Origin: Agrobacterium tumefaciens
GTDB taxonomy: Bacteria > Pseudomonadota > Alphaproteobacteria > Rhizobiales > Rhizobiaceae
NCBI RefSeq assembly: GCF_017726655.1
Contig: NZ_CP072308.1
Span: forward strand, 1,426,001 to 1,490,000
DNA: 64,000 nt
Direction of reading: 5' to 3'
In this document: positions 49,421 through 57,600 of the stretch, piece by piece
How positions within the stretch are numbered: the first letter of the stretch is position 1
Layout of the letters: each line of letters starts with the position of its first letter
The notes under the pieces: model-generated
The model's input: only the letters and a program-made list of their open reading frames with translations
What the model was told of the DNA's origin: nothing
Database searches by the model: none
Position numbers and translations under genes: made by a program

Positions 49421-51367
49421 CTACCACCCGCCCCCGCCGCCGCCACCGCCGCCGGAACCGGAAAAACCGCCGCCCCCACCACCGCCACCACTGGAGAAGC
49501 TGGAGTTTGACGAACTGACGGGTTGAGGAATCGTGGAGGCGATCGTGCTTGCCATTGAGGTCGAGAACCCGCCGATACGGCCGCCAAAACTGCCGTAATT
49601 GCTGCCAACGTACCAGCCAGGCACATAAGTTGAAGCAGCGGCGCCGGCAGCGGCCGTCTTCAGCCATTTCTCGAATGTCTGGCTCCACGGTTTTTCGACA
49701 CCGAGCGCCACGGCATAAGGCAACAGCTTTTCGAAATGCTGCGGCGACATGGTGGGTGCATCCGCCATGTTCATCCGGTCCTTTTCCGCGAGCGTCAGAT
49801 AGGTCCTCAACCCCTCAATGCCATCCGTCAGCTTGCGTCCGAGCGGCGTCGGCGCGCCCATCAGAAAGAGGAAGAGCGTATTGGTGAGCACAATGCCGCC
49901 GATGGCGGCCAGCGCCAGCGACTTCGTGCCATGTGTCACGTCGAGAAAGATCTGCGTTGCAAAGCCGCCGACCGCGGAAAAGGCAATGAAGCCGGCAAAG
50001 GCAAGCATGATGATACCCCCGATCCGCTTGCGCAGCGACGCGCCGCGCGAGAACTGGCGACCGATACCAATGGAGAGGATACCGAAGAAGAAAGAAAAAA
50101 AACCGAGGACCATCACGGCCGCGATGGAGTTTTCGTCCAGATCGCCGAAGACGAGCGTCGCGATGATGATGGCGATGCTGAACAGGATGCCAAACACCGT
50201 GTAACCGGCATTGCTGCGGTAATATTTCCCCCGATGTTCCTTCTCGATGGCTGTACGAAACTGTCGCCCGACCTTTTCGACCTCAGCCCCATGGGCCTTG
50301 TCGATCGTCAGTGACTCGCCACGTCCGCCGATGGAGGCAAGCAGCGTCTTTTGGCCGGTCGGCAAATCGGTGGCAGTCGGCTTATCCGTGCGGCGGATGA
50401 CAATTGAATTCTTCAGGTCTTCCAGAACGACATAACCTTTGACCGCAAGATCAAGAGCAGACGCGGAAAGCGCCGTCCAGCCCGCGCCGGAGAAGCCCCT
50501 GTTATCGACGTAGTTGACCAGCGCCGGCGATAACCCTTCAGGCGCATCCCAGCGCGGCACGACCACGCCTTTGGCCGGATCACGGCCGACCGCGGACCAT
50601 GCCCGGAGGTAATAGACGAGAACGGCCAGAAGCCCGCCGCCCGAGATCAGGATGGCGAGATGATCCCGCAGCCACCAGCTTGTCTCCTGCGAACTCGCGG
50701 GCGCGGCGATGGCGCCCTTGGGCAGCTTCACCGCAACCGTCATGCCCTCGCCCACCGAATATGGCCGGGTGGACGCAAAAAATACCTCGTTTCCTTCATT
50801 GAGGATGCGGGCATCCTTGCCCTTCGCCCCAAGCGGACCCGTGAAAACCGCCGTATCCGTCGCCTTCACACCCTCCGGCAGCGTGATCGTGGCGGAAATC
50901 TCGCCCATCGGAAACTGCCAGCCATTGCCTGTCACGTTCCAGGTCAGCTCGTCGTAATCGCTGAAATAACGGATCTGCCGGGCGGTGGTGTAGGTGATCT
51001 GGAAGATATGGTCGCCGGTCGACAGGAAACGGTCGGCGCTGCCGGTATAGATGCGGATGCCGCCATCGATGGTTTCGGTGCGCCAGTTCTCGGGCGCACC
51101 GTCGCGCTCGACCGAAACGACGTTGAAATCCACCCTGGTGCGGCGGTTATTCGCATCCAGCGCGTAAAGCGGGAAGTCGCGGAAGATGCCGCGCTTGATG
51201 TTCTGGCCTTCGGCGCGGGCGGTGATTGTTTCCGTCACCGTCAGCTTTCCATCTTGCGCGACCTCGATGACGGAATGATACGAACGGATGAACTCTTCCG
51301 CGAAAGCCGGGAAGGCCGCGCCCAGGAAGACGAACAGCGCGAGAAGTCTTGCGGCGATGGTCTTCAC
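49421..51367 (-). CDS. DUF2207 membrane protein with Gly-rich tail
   Basis: 648 aa. Signal peptide (KTIAARLLALFVFLGAAFPA), a beta-rich extracytoplasmic DUF2207 domain (RSYHSVIEVAQDGKLTVTET, GIFRDFPLYA), a membrane helix near residue 235, a soluble segment, further hydrophobic helices, and a C-terminal tail almost entirely Gly and Ser (SGGGGGGGGFSGSGGGGGGG). GTG at 51367 has AAGGAGG seven bases before it. DUF2207 proteins often lie beside lemA; here aroA and a dispersed repeat intervene. Function unknown. Confidence 0.88.
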   Translation of the reverse strand: MKTIAARLLALFVFLGAAFPAFAEEFIRSYHSVIEVAQDGKLTVTETITARAEGQNIKRGIFRDFPLYALDANNRRTRVDFNVVSVERDGAPENWRTETIDGGIRIYTGSADRFLSTGDHIFQITYTTARQIRYFSDYDELTWNVTGNGWQFPMGEISATITLPEGVKATDTAVFTGPLGAKGKDARILNEGNEVFFASTRPYSVGEGMTVAVKLPKGAIAAPASSQETSWWLRDHLAILISGGGLLAVLVYYLRAWSAVGRDPAKGVVVPRWDAPEGLSPALVNYVDNRGFSGAGWTALSASALDLAVKGYVVLEDLKNSIVIRRTDKPTATDLPTGQKTLLASIGGRGESLTIDKAHGAEVEKVGRQFRTAIEKEHRGKYYRSNAGYTVFGILFSIAIIIATLVFGDLDENSIAAVMVLGFFSFFFGILSIGIGRQFSRGASLRKRIGGIIMLAFAGFIAFSAVGGFATQIFLDVTHGTKSLALAAIGGIVLTNTLFLFLMGAPTPLGRKLTDGIEGLRTYLTLAEKDRMNMADAPTMSPQHFEKLLPYAVALGVEKPWSQTFEKWLKTAAAGAAASTYVPGWYVGSNYGSFGGRIGGFSTSMASTIASTIPQPVSSSNSSFSSGGGGGGGGFSGSGGGGGGGGGW

Positions 51368-51430
51368 GGGCGATCCTCCTTGAGGGGTCAGAGCGTTTCC
51401 GGTTTCAACTGATGCACGTACAGTCATTTC

Positions 51431-51543
51431 CGTCATAGCGGGCTAGACCCGGTATCCAGCAGCCGCGCGTCGGCGCGGCTTGAAGAGTCTTTCGCGATCA
51501 AGGACTTGATCGCGCTGGTTTCCGGCTCAAGGCCGGAATGACG
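51431..51543. repeat. 113-bp three-hairpin dispersed repeat, copy 2
   Basis: Same ends (CGTCAT to ATGACG) and length as 38085-38197. Hairpins GCCGCGC-GTCG-GCGCGGC and GCGATCAAG-GA-CTTGATCGC replace those of copy 1, with compensatory base changes and an unchanged CAAGGACTTG core. Lies between the aroA stop and the DUF2207 start. Confidence 0.85.
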
Positions 51544-51559
51544 GCATTGAACCGTTCTT

Positions 51560-52837
51560 CTAATGCTGCGGCTCGGCAGCGCTTTCCTTTTCGGTATAGT
51601 CGACGCCGAGCGAGGCGAGCGCCTTCCAGTAGTTCGGATAGGTCTTGCCCACGCAGGCAGGGTTCTGGATGGCGATGCCACCGATCTTCAGCGCCGCGAG
51701 CGCAAAGCTCATGGCGATGCGGTGATCGGCAAAGGTATCAATGGAAGCACTCACCGTCTGGCCCGCGAGGGAGGGATCGGAATGCACGATCAGGTCGTCG
51801 CCTTCCTCATGCGCCAGACCGTTGCGGATTTCGTTGAGGCCCAGCGAGACGGCGCGGATGCGGTCGCATTCCTTGACCCGCAGATTGGCGATGCCGACGA
51901 AACGCACCGGCGTTTCGTTGAAGGCGGCGAGAACCGCGATAGTGGGGATGGCATCCTGCATCTGAGAACCATCGATTTCGGCGGGCAGGTGCGGAAACTG
52001 CGCCATGACCTCATGGGCCTTGGCATCCGGCTGGGTGAATTTATCGGCGGGCGTGCCGATATCGATTGCGCCGCCGGTCAGAAGTTCGGCACCCCAGAGA
52101 TAGGTGGCGGCGGAGGCATCCGGCTCGATATGGAAATCGGTCGCCGCGTAACCGGTCGGGTGCACGCGCCAGATGGCATTGCTGACCCGCTCCACCTTCC
52201 CGCCGAAAGCCTCCATGGCCGATGTCGTGAGGTCGATATAGCCCTTCGCACCGATTTCCTCGCCCTTGAGGATGATATGGACAGGCTTATCACCGCAGGC
52301 GGCCGCCATCAGAAGTGCCGAGACATATTGGCTCGACAGGTTGGCGTCGATGGTAACGCTGCCCTTCGGGAAACCCGTACCCTTGCCGCAGACGGTAACG
52401 GGCGGGCAACCGGTCGGCGCATCCGCCTCGACTCCGAGGGAGCGGAGCGCTTCTACCAGCGGCATGATGGGACGTTTGCGCATATGCTCGTCGCCATCGA
52501 TGATGACGGCCCCGTCGACAAGCGCGGCGGCGGCGGTGAGGAAGCGTGTTGCCGTGCCAGCATTGCCAAGGAAAAGCGGCTTTTGTGGCTGCTGCAGCAG
52601 ACCTGAACTTTCGACCACGAAAGTGGTGGCATCAGGCTCGGTCACCTTCACACCCATCTCACGCAGGGCTTCCGCCATATAAAGCGTATCGTCGCTCTTC
52701 AGCGCACCGGTGAGGCGGCTTTTGCCCTTGGCAAGGCCCGCCAGCAGCAGCGCGCGGTTGGTGATGGACTTGGAACCGGGTGGCTCCACCTTGCCGGAAA
52801 GCGGGTGACCGGGCGGGGTGATGGTCAGTTCGATCAT
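51560..52837 (-). CDS. aroA: EPSP synthase (3-phosphoshikimate 1-carboxyvinyltransferase), class I type
   Basis: 425 aa; enolpyruvyl transfer from PEP to shikimate 3-phosphate, sixth step of chorismate synthesis. Catalytic residues are in place: GSKSITNR (K23, R28), SSQ at 168-170, NLRVKECDR, ADHRIAM, VGKTYPNYW. The PEP-loop segment reads NAGTATRFL where E. coli has NAGTAMRPL, so Pro101 becomes Phe99. It is not the CP4 class II type. Agrobacteria usually carry a class II aroA elsewhere, so this may be a second copy. It sits between lemA and the DUF2207 gene. Confidence 0.88.
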   Translation of the reverse strand: MIELTITPPGHPLSGKVEPPGSKSITNRALLLAGLAKGKSRLTGALKSDDTLYMAEALREMGVKVTEPDATTFVVESSGLLQQPQKPLFLGNAGTATRFLTAAAALVDGAVIIDGDEHMRKRPIMPLVEALRSLGVEADAPTGCPPVTVCGKGTGFPKGSVTIDANLSSQYVSALLMAAACGDKPVHIILKGEEIGAKGYIDLTTSAMEAFGGKVERVSNAIWRVHPTGYAATDFHIEPDASAATYLWGAELLTGGAIDIGTPADKFTQPDAKAHEVMAQFPHLPAEIDGSQMQDAIPTIAVLAAFNETPVRFVGIANLRVKECDRIRAVSLGLNEIRNGLAHEEGDDLIVHSDPSLAGQTVSASIDTFADHRIAMSFALAALKIGGIAIQNPACVGKTYPNYWKALASLGVDYTEKESAAEPQH

Positions 52838-52910
52838 GATCGTCGTCTTGTCAAAATAGGCGGCATAAGCCGGAATGTCATCGGGCGTCTATGGGCAGCT
52901 TTGGCCGACC

Positions 52911-53462
52911 TTAGAATTTGACGGTTGGCACCGCACGGTCAGCGGGATTGTCGATCTCGAAATAGGGCGCCTTGGCAAACCCAAACTGGCCTGCCACGAG
53001 GTTCGACGGGAAGCTTTCCACCTTAACGTTGAGATCGCGCGCGGCGCCATTGTAATAACGGCGCGACATCTGGATCTCGTTTTCGATGGATTCGAGCGAG
53101 CGCTGCAATTCCAGAAAGTTGGTGTTGGCCTTGAGATCCGGATAGGCTTCGGCGAGAGCGAACAGCTTGCCGAGCGCCTGCGACAGCAGCCCTTCCGCCT
53201 GGGCGCGACCTTCGACATCACCCGCCGGCACCGCCTGCGCCCGGTTGCGCAGGCTAATCACCTCCTCGAAGGTGCTCTTTTCATGTGCTGCATAACCCTT
53301 GACCGTCTCGATCAGGTTCGGAATGAGATCGGCGCGGCGCTTCAGCTGCACGTCGATGCCCGACCACGCCTCTTCCTTCATCTGCCGAGACTTGACGAGG
53401 CCGTTATAGATGAAGACGACATAAAGCGCGATTGCAGCAATGATTGCCAGCGTGATGAACAT
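52911..53462 (-). CDS. lemA: LemA family protein
   Basis: 183 aa with an N-terminal membrane helix (FITLAIIAAIALYVVFIYN) and a helical LemA core (AWSGIDVQLKRRADLIPNLI, VKGYAAHEKSTFEEV). LemA proteins are usually next to DUF2207 or TPM-domain proteins. Function in bacteria is not settled. ATG at 53462 (MFITLAIIA) was chosen because the helix starts right there. 78 bp after glyQ. Confidence 0.92.
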   Translation of the reverse strand: MFITLAIIAAIALYVVFIYNGLVKSRQMKEEAWSGIDVQLKRRADLIPNLIETVKGYAAHEKSTFEEVISLRNRAQAVPAGDVEGRAQAEGLLSQALGKLFALAEAYPDLKANTNFLELQRSLESIENEIQMSRRYYNGAARDLNVKVESFPSNLVAGQFGFAKAPYFEIDNPADRAVPTVKF

Positions 53463-53540
53463 GCCCGACCCCTCCTCAAGAGGCGCGGACGCCAACGGCG
53501 GCATCCGCAGTTTAGAGTGTTTTCCGCCTTACATATTTGT

Positions 53541-54494
53541 TCAGGCGGCCCTGTTCCAGTTCAGCCCGCCAGCATCCGTCAGCAGGAAGGCCTCGCCGCA
53601 GGCTTTCGCCAGCGTGCGCACGCGCAGAATATAGCTCTGGCGCTCCGTCACCGAGATGACACCGCGCGCATCCAGAAGATTGAAGACGTGGCTCGCCTTG
53701 ATGCACTGGTCATAGGCCGGAAACACACATTTGTGCAGGCGCTGGTTGTCGTTGTCACCGGGCGCACCGGCAGCGAGAAGCGCCTGGCATTCCTTTTCCG
53801 CGTCGATGAAATGGCGATGCAGCATGGCGGTGTCGGCAAATTCGAAGTTGTGGCGGGAATATTCCTGCTCGGCCTGCAAAAACACGTCGCCGTAGGAAAT
53901 CTTCTCTTCGCCCTCGCGGCCGTTGAAGTTCAGATCATAGACATTGTCGACGCCCTGAACATACATGGCCAGACGCTCCAGACCATAGGTCAGCTCGCCG
54001 GCGACCGGCGAGCATTCAATGCCGCAAACCTGCTGGAAGTAAGTGAACTGCGACACTTCCATGCCATCGCACCAGCATTCCCATCCGAGGCCCCAGGCGC
54101 CGAGCGTCGGGCTTTCCCAATCGTCCTCAACGAAGCGCACATCGTGCAGCAACGGGTCGAGGCCGATCGCCTTCAGCGAACCGAGATAGAGCTCCTGCAG
54201 GTTGGAAGGGTTGGGCTTCAGGATGACCTGATACTGGTAATAATGCTGCAGGCGGTTGGGGTTTTCCCCATAACGTCCATCGGACGGGCGGCGTGATGGC
54301 TGCACGTAAGCGGCCTTCCACGGCTTTGGCCCAAGCGCGCGCAGCGTCGTTGCCGGATGGAACGTCCCCGCGCCCACTTCCATATCGTAAGGCTGCAACA
54401 CCGCGCAGCCCTTGTCGGCCCAGTAATTGTGCAGCGTCAGGATCAGCGCCTGAAAGGAACGCTTCGGGTTCATATGGTCGGGAACATCGGTCAT
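53541..54494 (-). CDS. glyQ: Glycyl-tRNA synthetase alpha subunit
   Basis: 317 aa; catalytic subunit of the heterotetrameric synthetase. Hallmarks: [80 protein letters not shown] at 54494 ([15 protein letters not shown]) gives the usual length; earlier in-frame ATG codons exist. A palindrome (54521-54540) lies just before the start. Confidence 0.95.
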   Translation of the reverse strand: MTDVPDHMNPKRSFQALILTLHNYWADKGCAVLQPYDMEVGAGTFHPATTLRALGPKPWKAAYVQPSRRPSDGRYGENPNRLQHYYQYQVILKPNPSNLQELYLGSLKAIGLDPLLHDVRFVEDDWESPTLGAWGLGWECWCDGMEVSQFTYFQQVCGIECSPVAGELTYGLERLAMYVQGVDNVYDLNFNGREGEEKISYGDVFLQAEQEYSRHNFEFADTAMLHRHFIDAEKECQALLAAGAPGDNDNQRLHKCVFPAYDQCIKASHVFNLLDARGVISVTERQSYILRVRTLAKACGEAFLLTDAGGLNWNRAA

Positions 54495-54520
54495 TGCAGT
54501 CATCGCGGCGTTAGGAGGAC

Positions 54521-54540
54521 AAGTAAGCATTGACTTACTT
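54521..54540. promoter_or_regulatory. Palindrome in the glyQ upstream region
   Basis: AAGTAAG-CATTGA-CTTACTT, 7-bp arms, 27 bp before the glyQ start. May be an operator or a hairpin in the glyQ leader; the binding protein is unknown. Confidence 0.45.
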
Positions 54541-54583
54541 CGGATGCGGACTGGTGCCACGGCGTGGCGTGGGGGTCAAGGTT

Positions 54584-55000
54584 TTATGCGTGGAGACGGG
54601 CGGTGAACGGGTTGAAGATCTTCATTCGCCCTTCGACGGTGAGGCCATCCTGCATGTCTTCGGAGAGGAAAACATTGCTTTCCGCCTTCAGCGCTGCCGC
54701 CAGCATCAAGGCGTCGTAAAAAGCAACATTGTATCTCTGCACAAGATCAAGCGCGTCCATGTGCAGACCAACGTCCAGCGGCACAATCTGCGCTGCCGCC
54801 GTTCTGAAATCTTCCAAAGCAGAACGTATACCGCTCCATTCCATTCGCAATTTTTTACGCGCGACAACCGAAAACTCGTTAAGTGCCTGGACGCTGATAA
54901 CGAATGGCTGCGATATTATCGTATTGGCCACCTCGGAGCGCGGGTCGGAGGTCGAAGCATAGACCAGAATATTGGTGTCAACGAAGGGCGCCTCACTCAA
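54584..55000 (-). CDS. vapC: VapC-type PIN-domain toxin
   Basis: 138-aa PIN nuclease. Acidic active-site residues: VDTNILVY at the N-terminus, ALNEFS in the middle, FYDALMLAAA and SEDMQDG toward the C-terminus, matching the PIN four-acid pattern. Expected to cut specific tRNA or rRNA unless bound by VapB. Overlaps the antitoxin stop by 4 bp. Confidence 0.9.
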   Translation of the reverse strand: MSEAPFVDTNILVYASTSDPRSEVANTIISQPFVISVQALNEFSVVARKKLRMEWSGIRSALEDFRTAAAQIVPLDVGLHMDALDLVQRYNVAFYDALMLAAALKAESNVFLSEDMQDGLTVEGRMKIFNPFTARLHA

Positions 55001-55227
55001 CGCTCATTAGCCTCGTCACGATCAAATTTATACTCCGGCGGCAATGTCCATCGCAGGGAACGAATTTTTTCAAGCGCCTGTCGCCGCTCTTCGTCAGGCG
55101 TCGCGTTGACAACCGCATCGGTTGCAGCAACGACATCCACCTCGTCGCCTTCCTTGATATGCAAGGCTTCCGCGACATCCGCCGGGATGCGGACCGCAAG
55201 ACTATCGCCCCATTTCGTGACACGCAT
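54997..55227 (-). CDS. vapB: AbrB/VapB-type antitoxin
   Basis: 76 aa. N-terminal SpoVT-AbrB swapped-hairpin DNA-binding domain (MRVTKWGDSLAVRIPADVAE, IKEGDEVDVVA) and a C-terminal toxin-binding tail (WTLPPEYKFDRDEANER). Pairs with vapC just downstream and probably represses the pair's promoter. Confidence 0.9.
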   Translation of the reverse strand: MRVTKWGDSLAVRIPADVAEALHIKEGDEVDVVAATDAVVNATPDEERRQALEKIRSLRWTLPPEYKFDRDEANER

Positions 55228-55279
55228 GACAGCCTCCTTACTCGAAAGCGACTATAGCAAATTTTGCGTTAGAGGAAAA

Positions 55280-55474
55280 TTACGTCTCGTCCTCGCGCTT
55301 CACGCGGTACTCACCGGTTTGCGGGTCCTTGATCAGGGTGCCGATCGCGCCGGTCTCACGTTCCTTCTCGCGCCGTTTCGATTTTGCCGAAAGCTTTTCG
55401 GCATCGCGGACGAAGCGGCGGTAGAGGATGATGGCACCCACCACCAGGAGGATGATTGTAATAAGCTGAGCCAT
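55280..55474 (-). CDS. Small membrane protein, hypothetical
   Basis: 64 aa: one N-terminal membrane helix (LITIILLVVGAIILY) followed by a Lys/Arg/Glu-rich cytoplasmic tail (KLSAKSKRREKERETG). Begins 20 bp downstream of the S49 peptidase stop on the same strand, so the two are probably co-transcribed. Conserved-looking in Rhizobiales from memory. Function unknown. Confidence 0.7.
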   Translation of the reverse strand: MAQLITIILLVVGAIILYRRFVRDAEKLSAKSKRREKERETGAIGTLIKDPQTGEYRVKREDET

Positions 55475-55494
55475 AAGGCTTTATTCCTGAGACA

Positions 55495-56364
55495 TCATAG
55501 ACCGAAACGCGACCACAATGCCTTTTCTTCGGCGACCTCTGCAAGTCCCGAAACCGCACCTGCGGCGAGCCTCTCGGCGTCAAGACCAAGCGCTGCGTTC
55601 ACACCGGGCACTTTTTTGCCGAACAGAGTGCGCCCGCCGCTGACGAGTTGCAGCTTCACCTTGGTACCGTATCGGCGGCGGAGCACGTCCCGCATGTCGC
55701 CCAGTCCATCGATCAGGCCGAGATCGAGGCCGCGCATGCCGGTCCAGAACAGACCTGAGAAGATCGTGTCGTCGCCCTTCAGTTTCGAGCCGCGGCGCAT
55801 TTTGACCATATCGATGAAAACATTGTGGATTTCGACCTGGAGCGACTTCAGGTATTCGATATCGCCTTCCTTTTCCGGCTGGAAGGGGTCGAGGATGACC
55901 TTGTTTTCGCCGGCCGTGTAGACGCGGCGCTCCACACCGATCTTCCGCAGCATTTCCGGAAAACCGAAGCCGCCGGAGACCACGCCGATCGAACCGACAA
56001 TGGATGTCGGGTCGGCGATGATCTCGTCGCCGGCAAGCGCGATCATGTAGCCGCCGGAGGCCGCGACGTCCTCCACGAAGACCAGAACCTTCTTGTCCTT
56101 TTCCTCGGCCAATTGGCGGATGCGGTTGTAGATCATGCGGGCCTGGACGGGCGAACCGCCGGGAGAGTTGATCGAGATCGCGACGGCCGGGGCATCCTTG
56201 ATGGCGAAGGCCTTTTCGAGCAACGGCGCATAGGAGGCGAGGTTGAGCGCGGGGCGGAACTGGTTACCGCCCGCCATGATGGCGCCATTCATGCGCACGA
56301 CGGGAATGACAAGCTCTTTTTTACGAAAGCGTTTCGGCACAAGATGCTTCAGCAAACCCACCAA
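55495..56364 (-). CDS. S49 family peptidase (SppA-like)
   Basis: 289 aa. Catalytic Ser region EDVAASGGYMIALAGDEI, preceded by SINSPGGSPVQARMI; the Lys of the dyad in the region RRGSKLKGD is plausible. SppA-type enzymes degrade signal peptides in the inner membrane; this one lacks an obvious N-terminal membrane anchor, beginning MVGLLKHLVPKRF, as do many alphaproteobacterial relatives. Upstream of the 64-aa membrane protein gene. Confidence 0.9.
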   Translation of the reverse strand: MVGLLKHLVPKRFRKKELVIPVVRMNGAIMAGGNQFRPALNLASYAPLLEKAFAIKDAPAVAISINSPGGSPVQARMIYNRIRQLAEEKDKKVLVFVEDVAASGGYMIALAGDEIIADPTSIVGSIGVVSGGFGFPEMLRKIGVERRVYTAGENKVILDPFQPEKEGDIEYLKSLQVEIHNVFIDMVKMRRGSKLKGDDTIFSGLFWTGMRGLDLGLIDGLGDMRDVLRRRYGTKVKLQLVSGGRTLFGKKVPGVNAALGLDAERLAAGAVSGLAEVAEEKALWSRFGL

Positions 56365-56451
56365 TCAATCCTCACAGCAATGACTTCAACGACACGGATG
56401 TATGTATCGCCGGGCAAAACACAATGGCATGCGGCTGGCGTCACGCTGATT

Positions 56452-57252
56452 TTATAAGCCGGGTCTGATTGCCCTTACATTACGGGAATAGGCGGCGCGG
56501 CCATTGTTGAGGTCATCCACGAAAGGGGTAAAGGCGTGGCTGCCGGTCTCGTGCATGATAAGGGGCGCGCGGAAGGAGAGCCGTGCGCGCGATCCCTTGA
56601 TGGCGGTTACGAGCATGCGTACCGCATCGTCACCGGGGCGTGGATGGATGAGGGTGATTTCGAGGCCGCCAAAACGGCTGCCGCAGGCGGCAATGATCTC
56701 CGCCACCGATTGCGGCCGTGCGATCAGGGAAAGCTGCCCGCCCGGGATCATGATGGCGCCCGCGGTCCTGATCCAGTCCTCGAACAGGCCATCCGTCATG
56801 GCATGGGCTTCCGCCTTCAGGGCATCCGGTGTGCGGCGGTCGCCGGCGTCATTATAGGGCGGATTCATGATGACGTGATGGAAATGATCCTCGGGCAATC
56901 CGGCCTCGATCCGGGCTTTCGCCCGCAGCGTCACGTCGGCTTCGAGAACCGCGACGCGGGCGGAAAAAGCGGCATTGTCAGGCAGTTCGAGACTGCGGCG
57001 GGCAAATTCCGCCATTTCCGGGGAGCGCTCATAGAGTGTCACCTGCGCCTTTTCGAGCCGCGCTGCCACAGCCATGCCGGCGGCACCGGCACCGGCGCCG
57101 AGATCGGCAACACGACAGGCGCGGTCATCCGCGACGAGCGAGGCAAGCAGCATGGCGTCCATGCCTGCCCGATGCCCCCTGCCCTTTGGCTGGATGATGT
57201 GAAAGCGCCCGCGATGAAAGGCGTCGATCGTTTCGGAAATGCCGTCGCTCAC
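56452..57252 (-). CDS. tRNA1(Val) (adenine37-N6)-methyltransferase-like (TrmN6)
   Basis: 266-aa class I SAM-dependent methyltransferase. SAM loop VADLGAGAGAAGMAVAARL and the catalytic NPPYND typical of N6-adenine enzymes; the early RGHRAGMDAMLLASLV is characteristic of the YfiC/TrmN6 group. It should modify A37 of tRNA-Val, but other substrates are possible. Begins 6 bp after the DUF2007 stop, so the two are coupled. Confidence 0.88.
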   Translation of the reverse strand: MSDGISETIDAFHRGRFHIIQPKGRGHRAGMDAMLLASLVADDRACRVADLGAGAGAAGMAVAARLEKAQVTLYERSPEMAEFARRSLELPDNAAFSARVAVLEADVTLRAKARIEAGLPEDHFHHVIMNPPYNDAGDRRTPDALKAEAHAMTDGLFEDWIRTAGAIMIPGGQLSLIARPQSVAEIIAACGSRFGGLEITLIHPRPGDDAVRMLVTAIKGSRARLSFRAPLIMHETGSHAFTPFVDDLNNGRAAYSRNVRAIRPGL

Positions 57253-57258
57253 CGCCGC

Positions 57259-57489
57259 TCAAGCCTCCTGATTGCGCAACTCGTCGCCGAGCCCCGCATC
57301 GATGAGAATGCGGCGGGCCTGATCGGCGCGGTCGTCTTCCACCAGAAACCGTCGCGGCAAAAGGCCGAGCGATCCCTCCAGAATGCTCATCGCCTGATCG
57401 GCAATCAGGCAGTGAATGCCGGCATCCTTCATCAGGCTTTCGGCGAAGGAAAGAAGCACGGCATCGTTGGTACGGATCAGTTCACGCAT
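57259..57489 (-). CDS. DUF2007 domain small protein
   Basis: 76 aa, MRELIRTNDAVLLSFAESLM onward with RRFLVEDDRADQARRIL; a putative signal-transducing protein family (DUF2007) with unknown role. Adjacent to and upstream of the TrmN6-like gene; divergent from the polyprenyl synthase gene. Confidence 0.85.
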   Translation of the reverse strand: MRELIRTNDAVLLSFAESLMKDAGIHCLIADQAMSILEGSLGLLPRRFLVEDDRADQARRILIDAGLGDELRNQEA

Positions 57490-57600
57490 GGATAGACCTT
57501 AAATTCCCATCTTTTTGAATGGCGAGCGGCAATTCGCCCCTTGCCGCGCAAGGCGTCAGTTTTTATTGTCGAATTCAAATTCGAACTGGAGTCCTGTCCC

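Noticed and set aside
51560..52837. CP4-type (class II) glyphosate-tolerant EPSP synthase
   Set aside because: The N-terminal and mid-domain motifs (GSKSITNR, SSQYVSALLM) are class I; it does not match the CP4 pattern.
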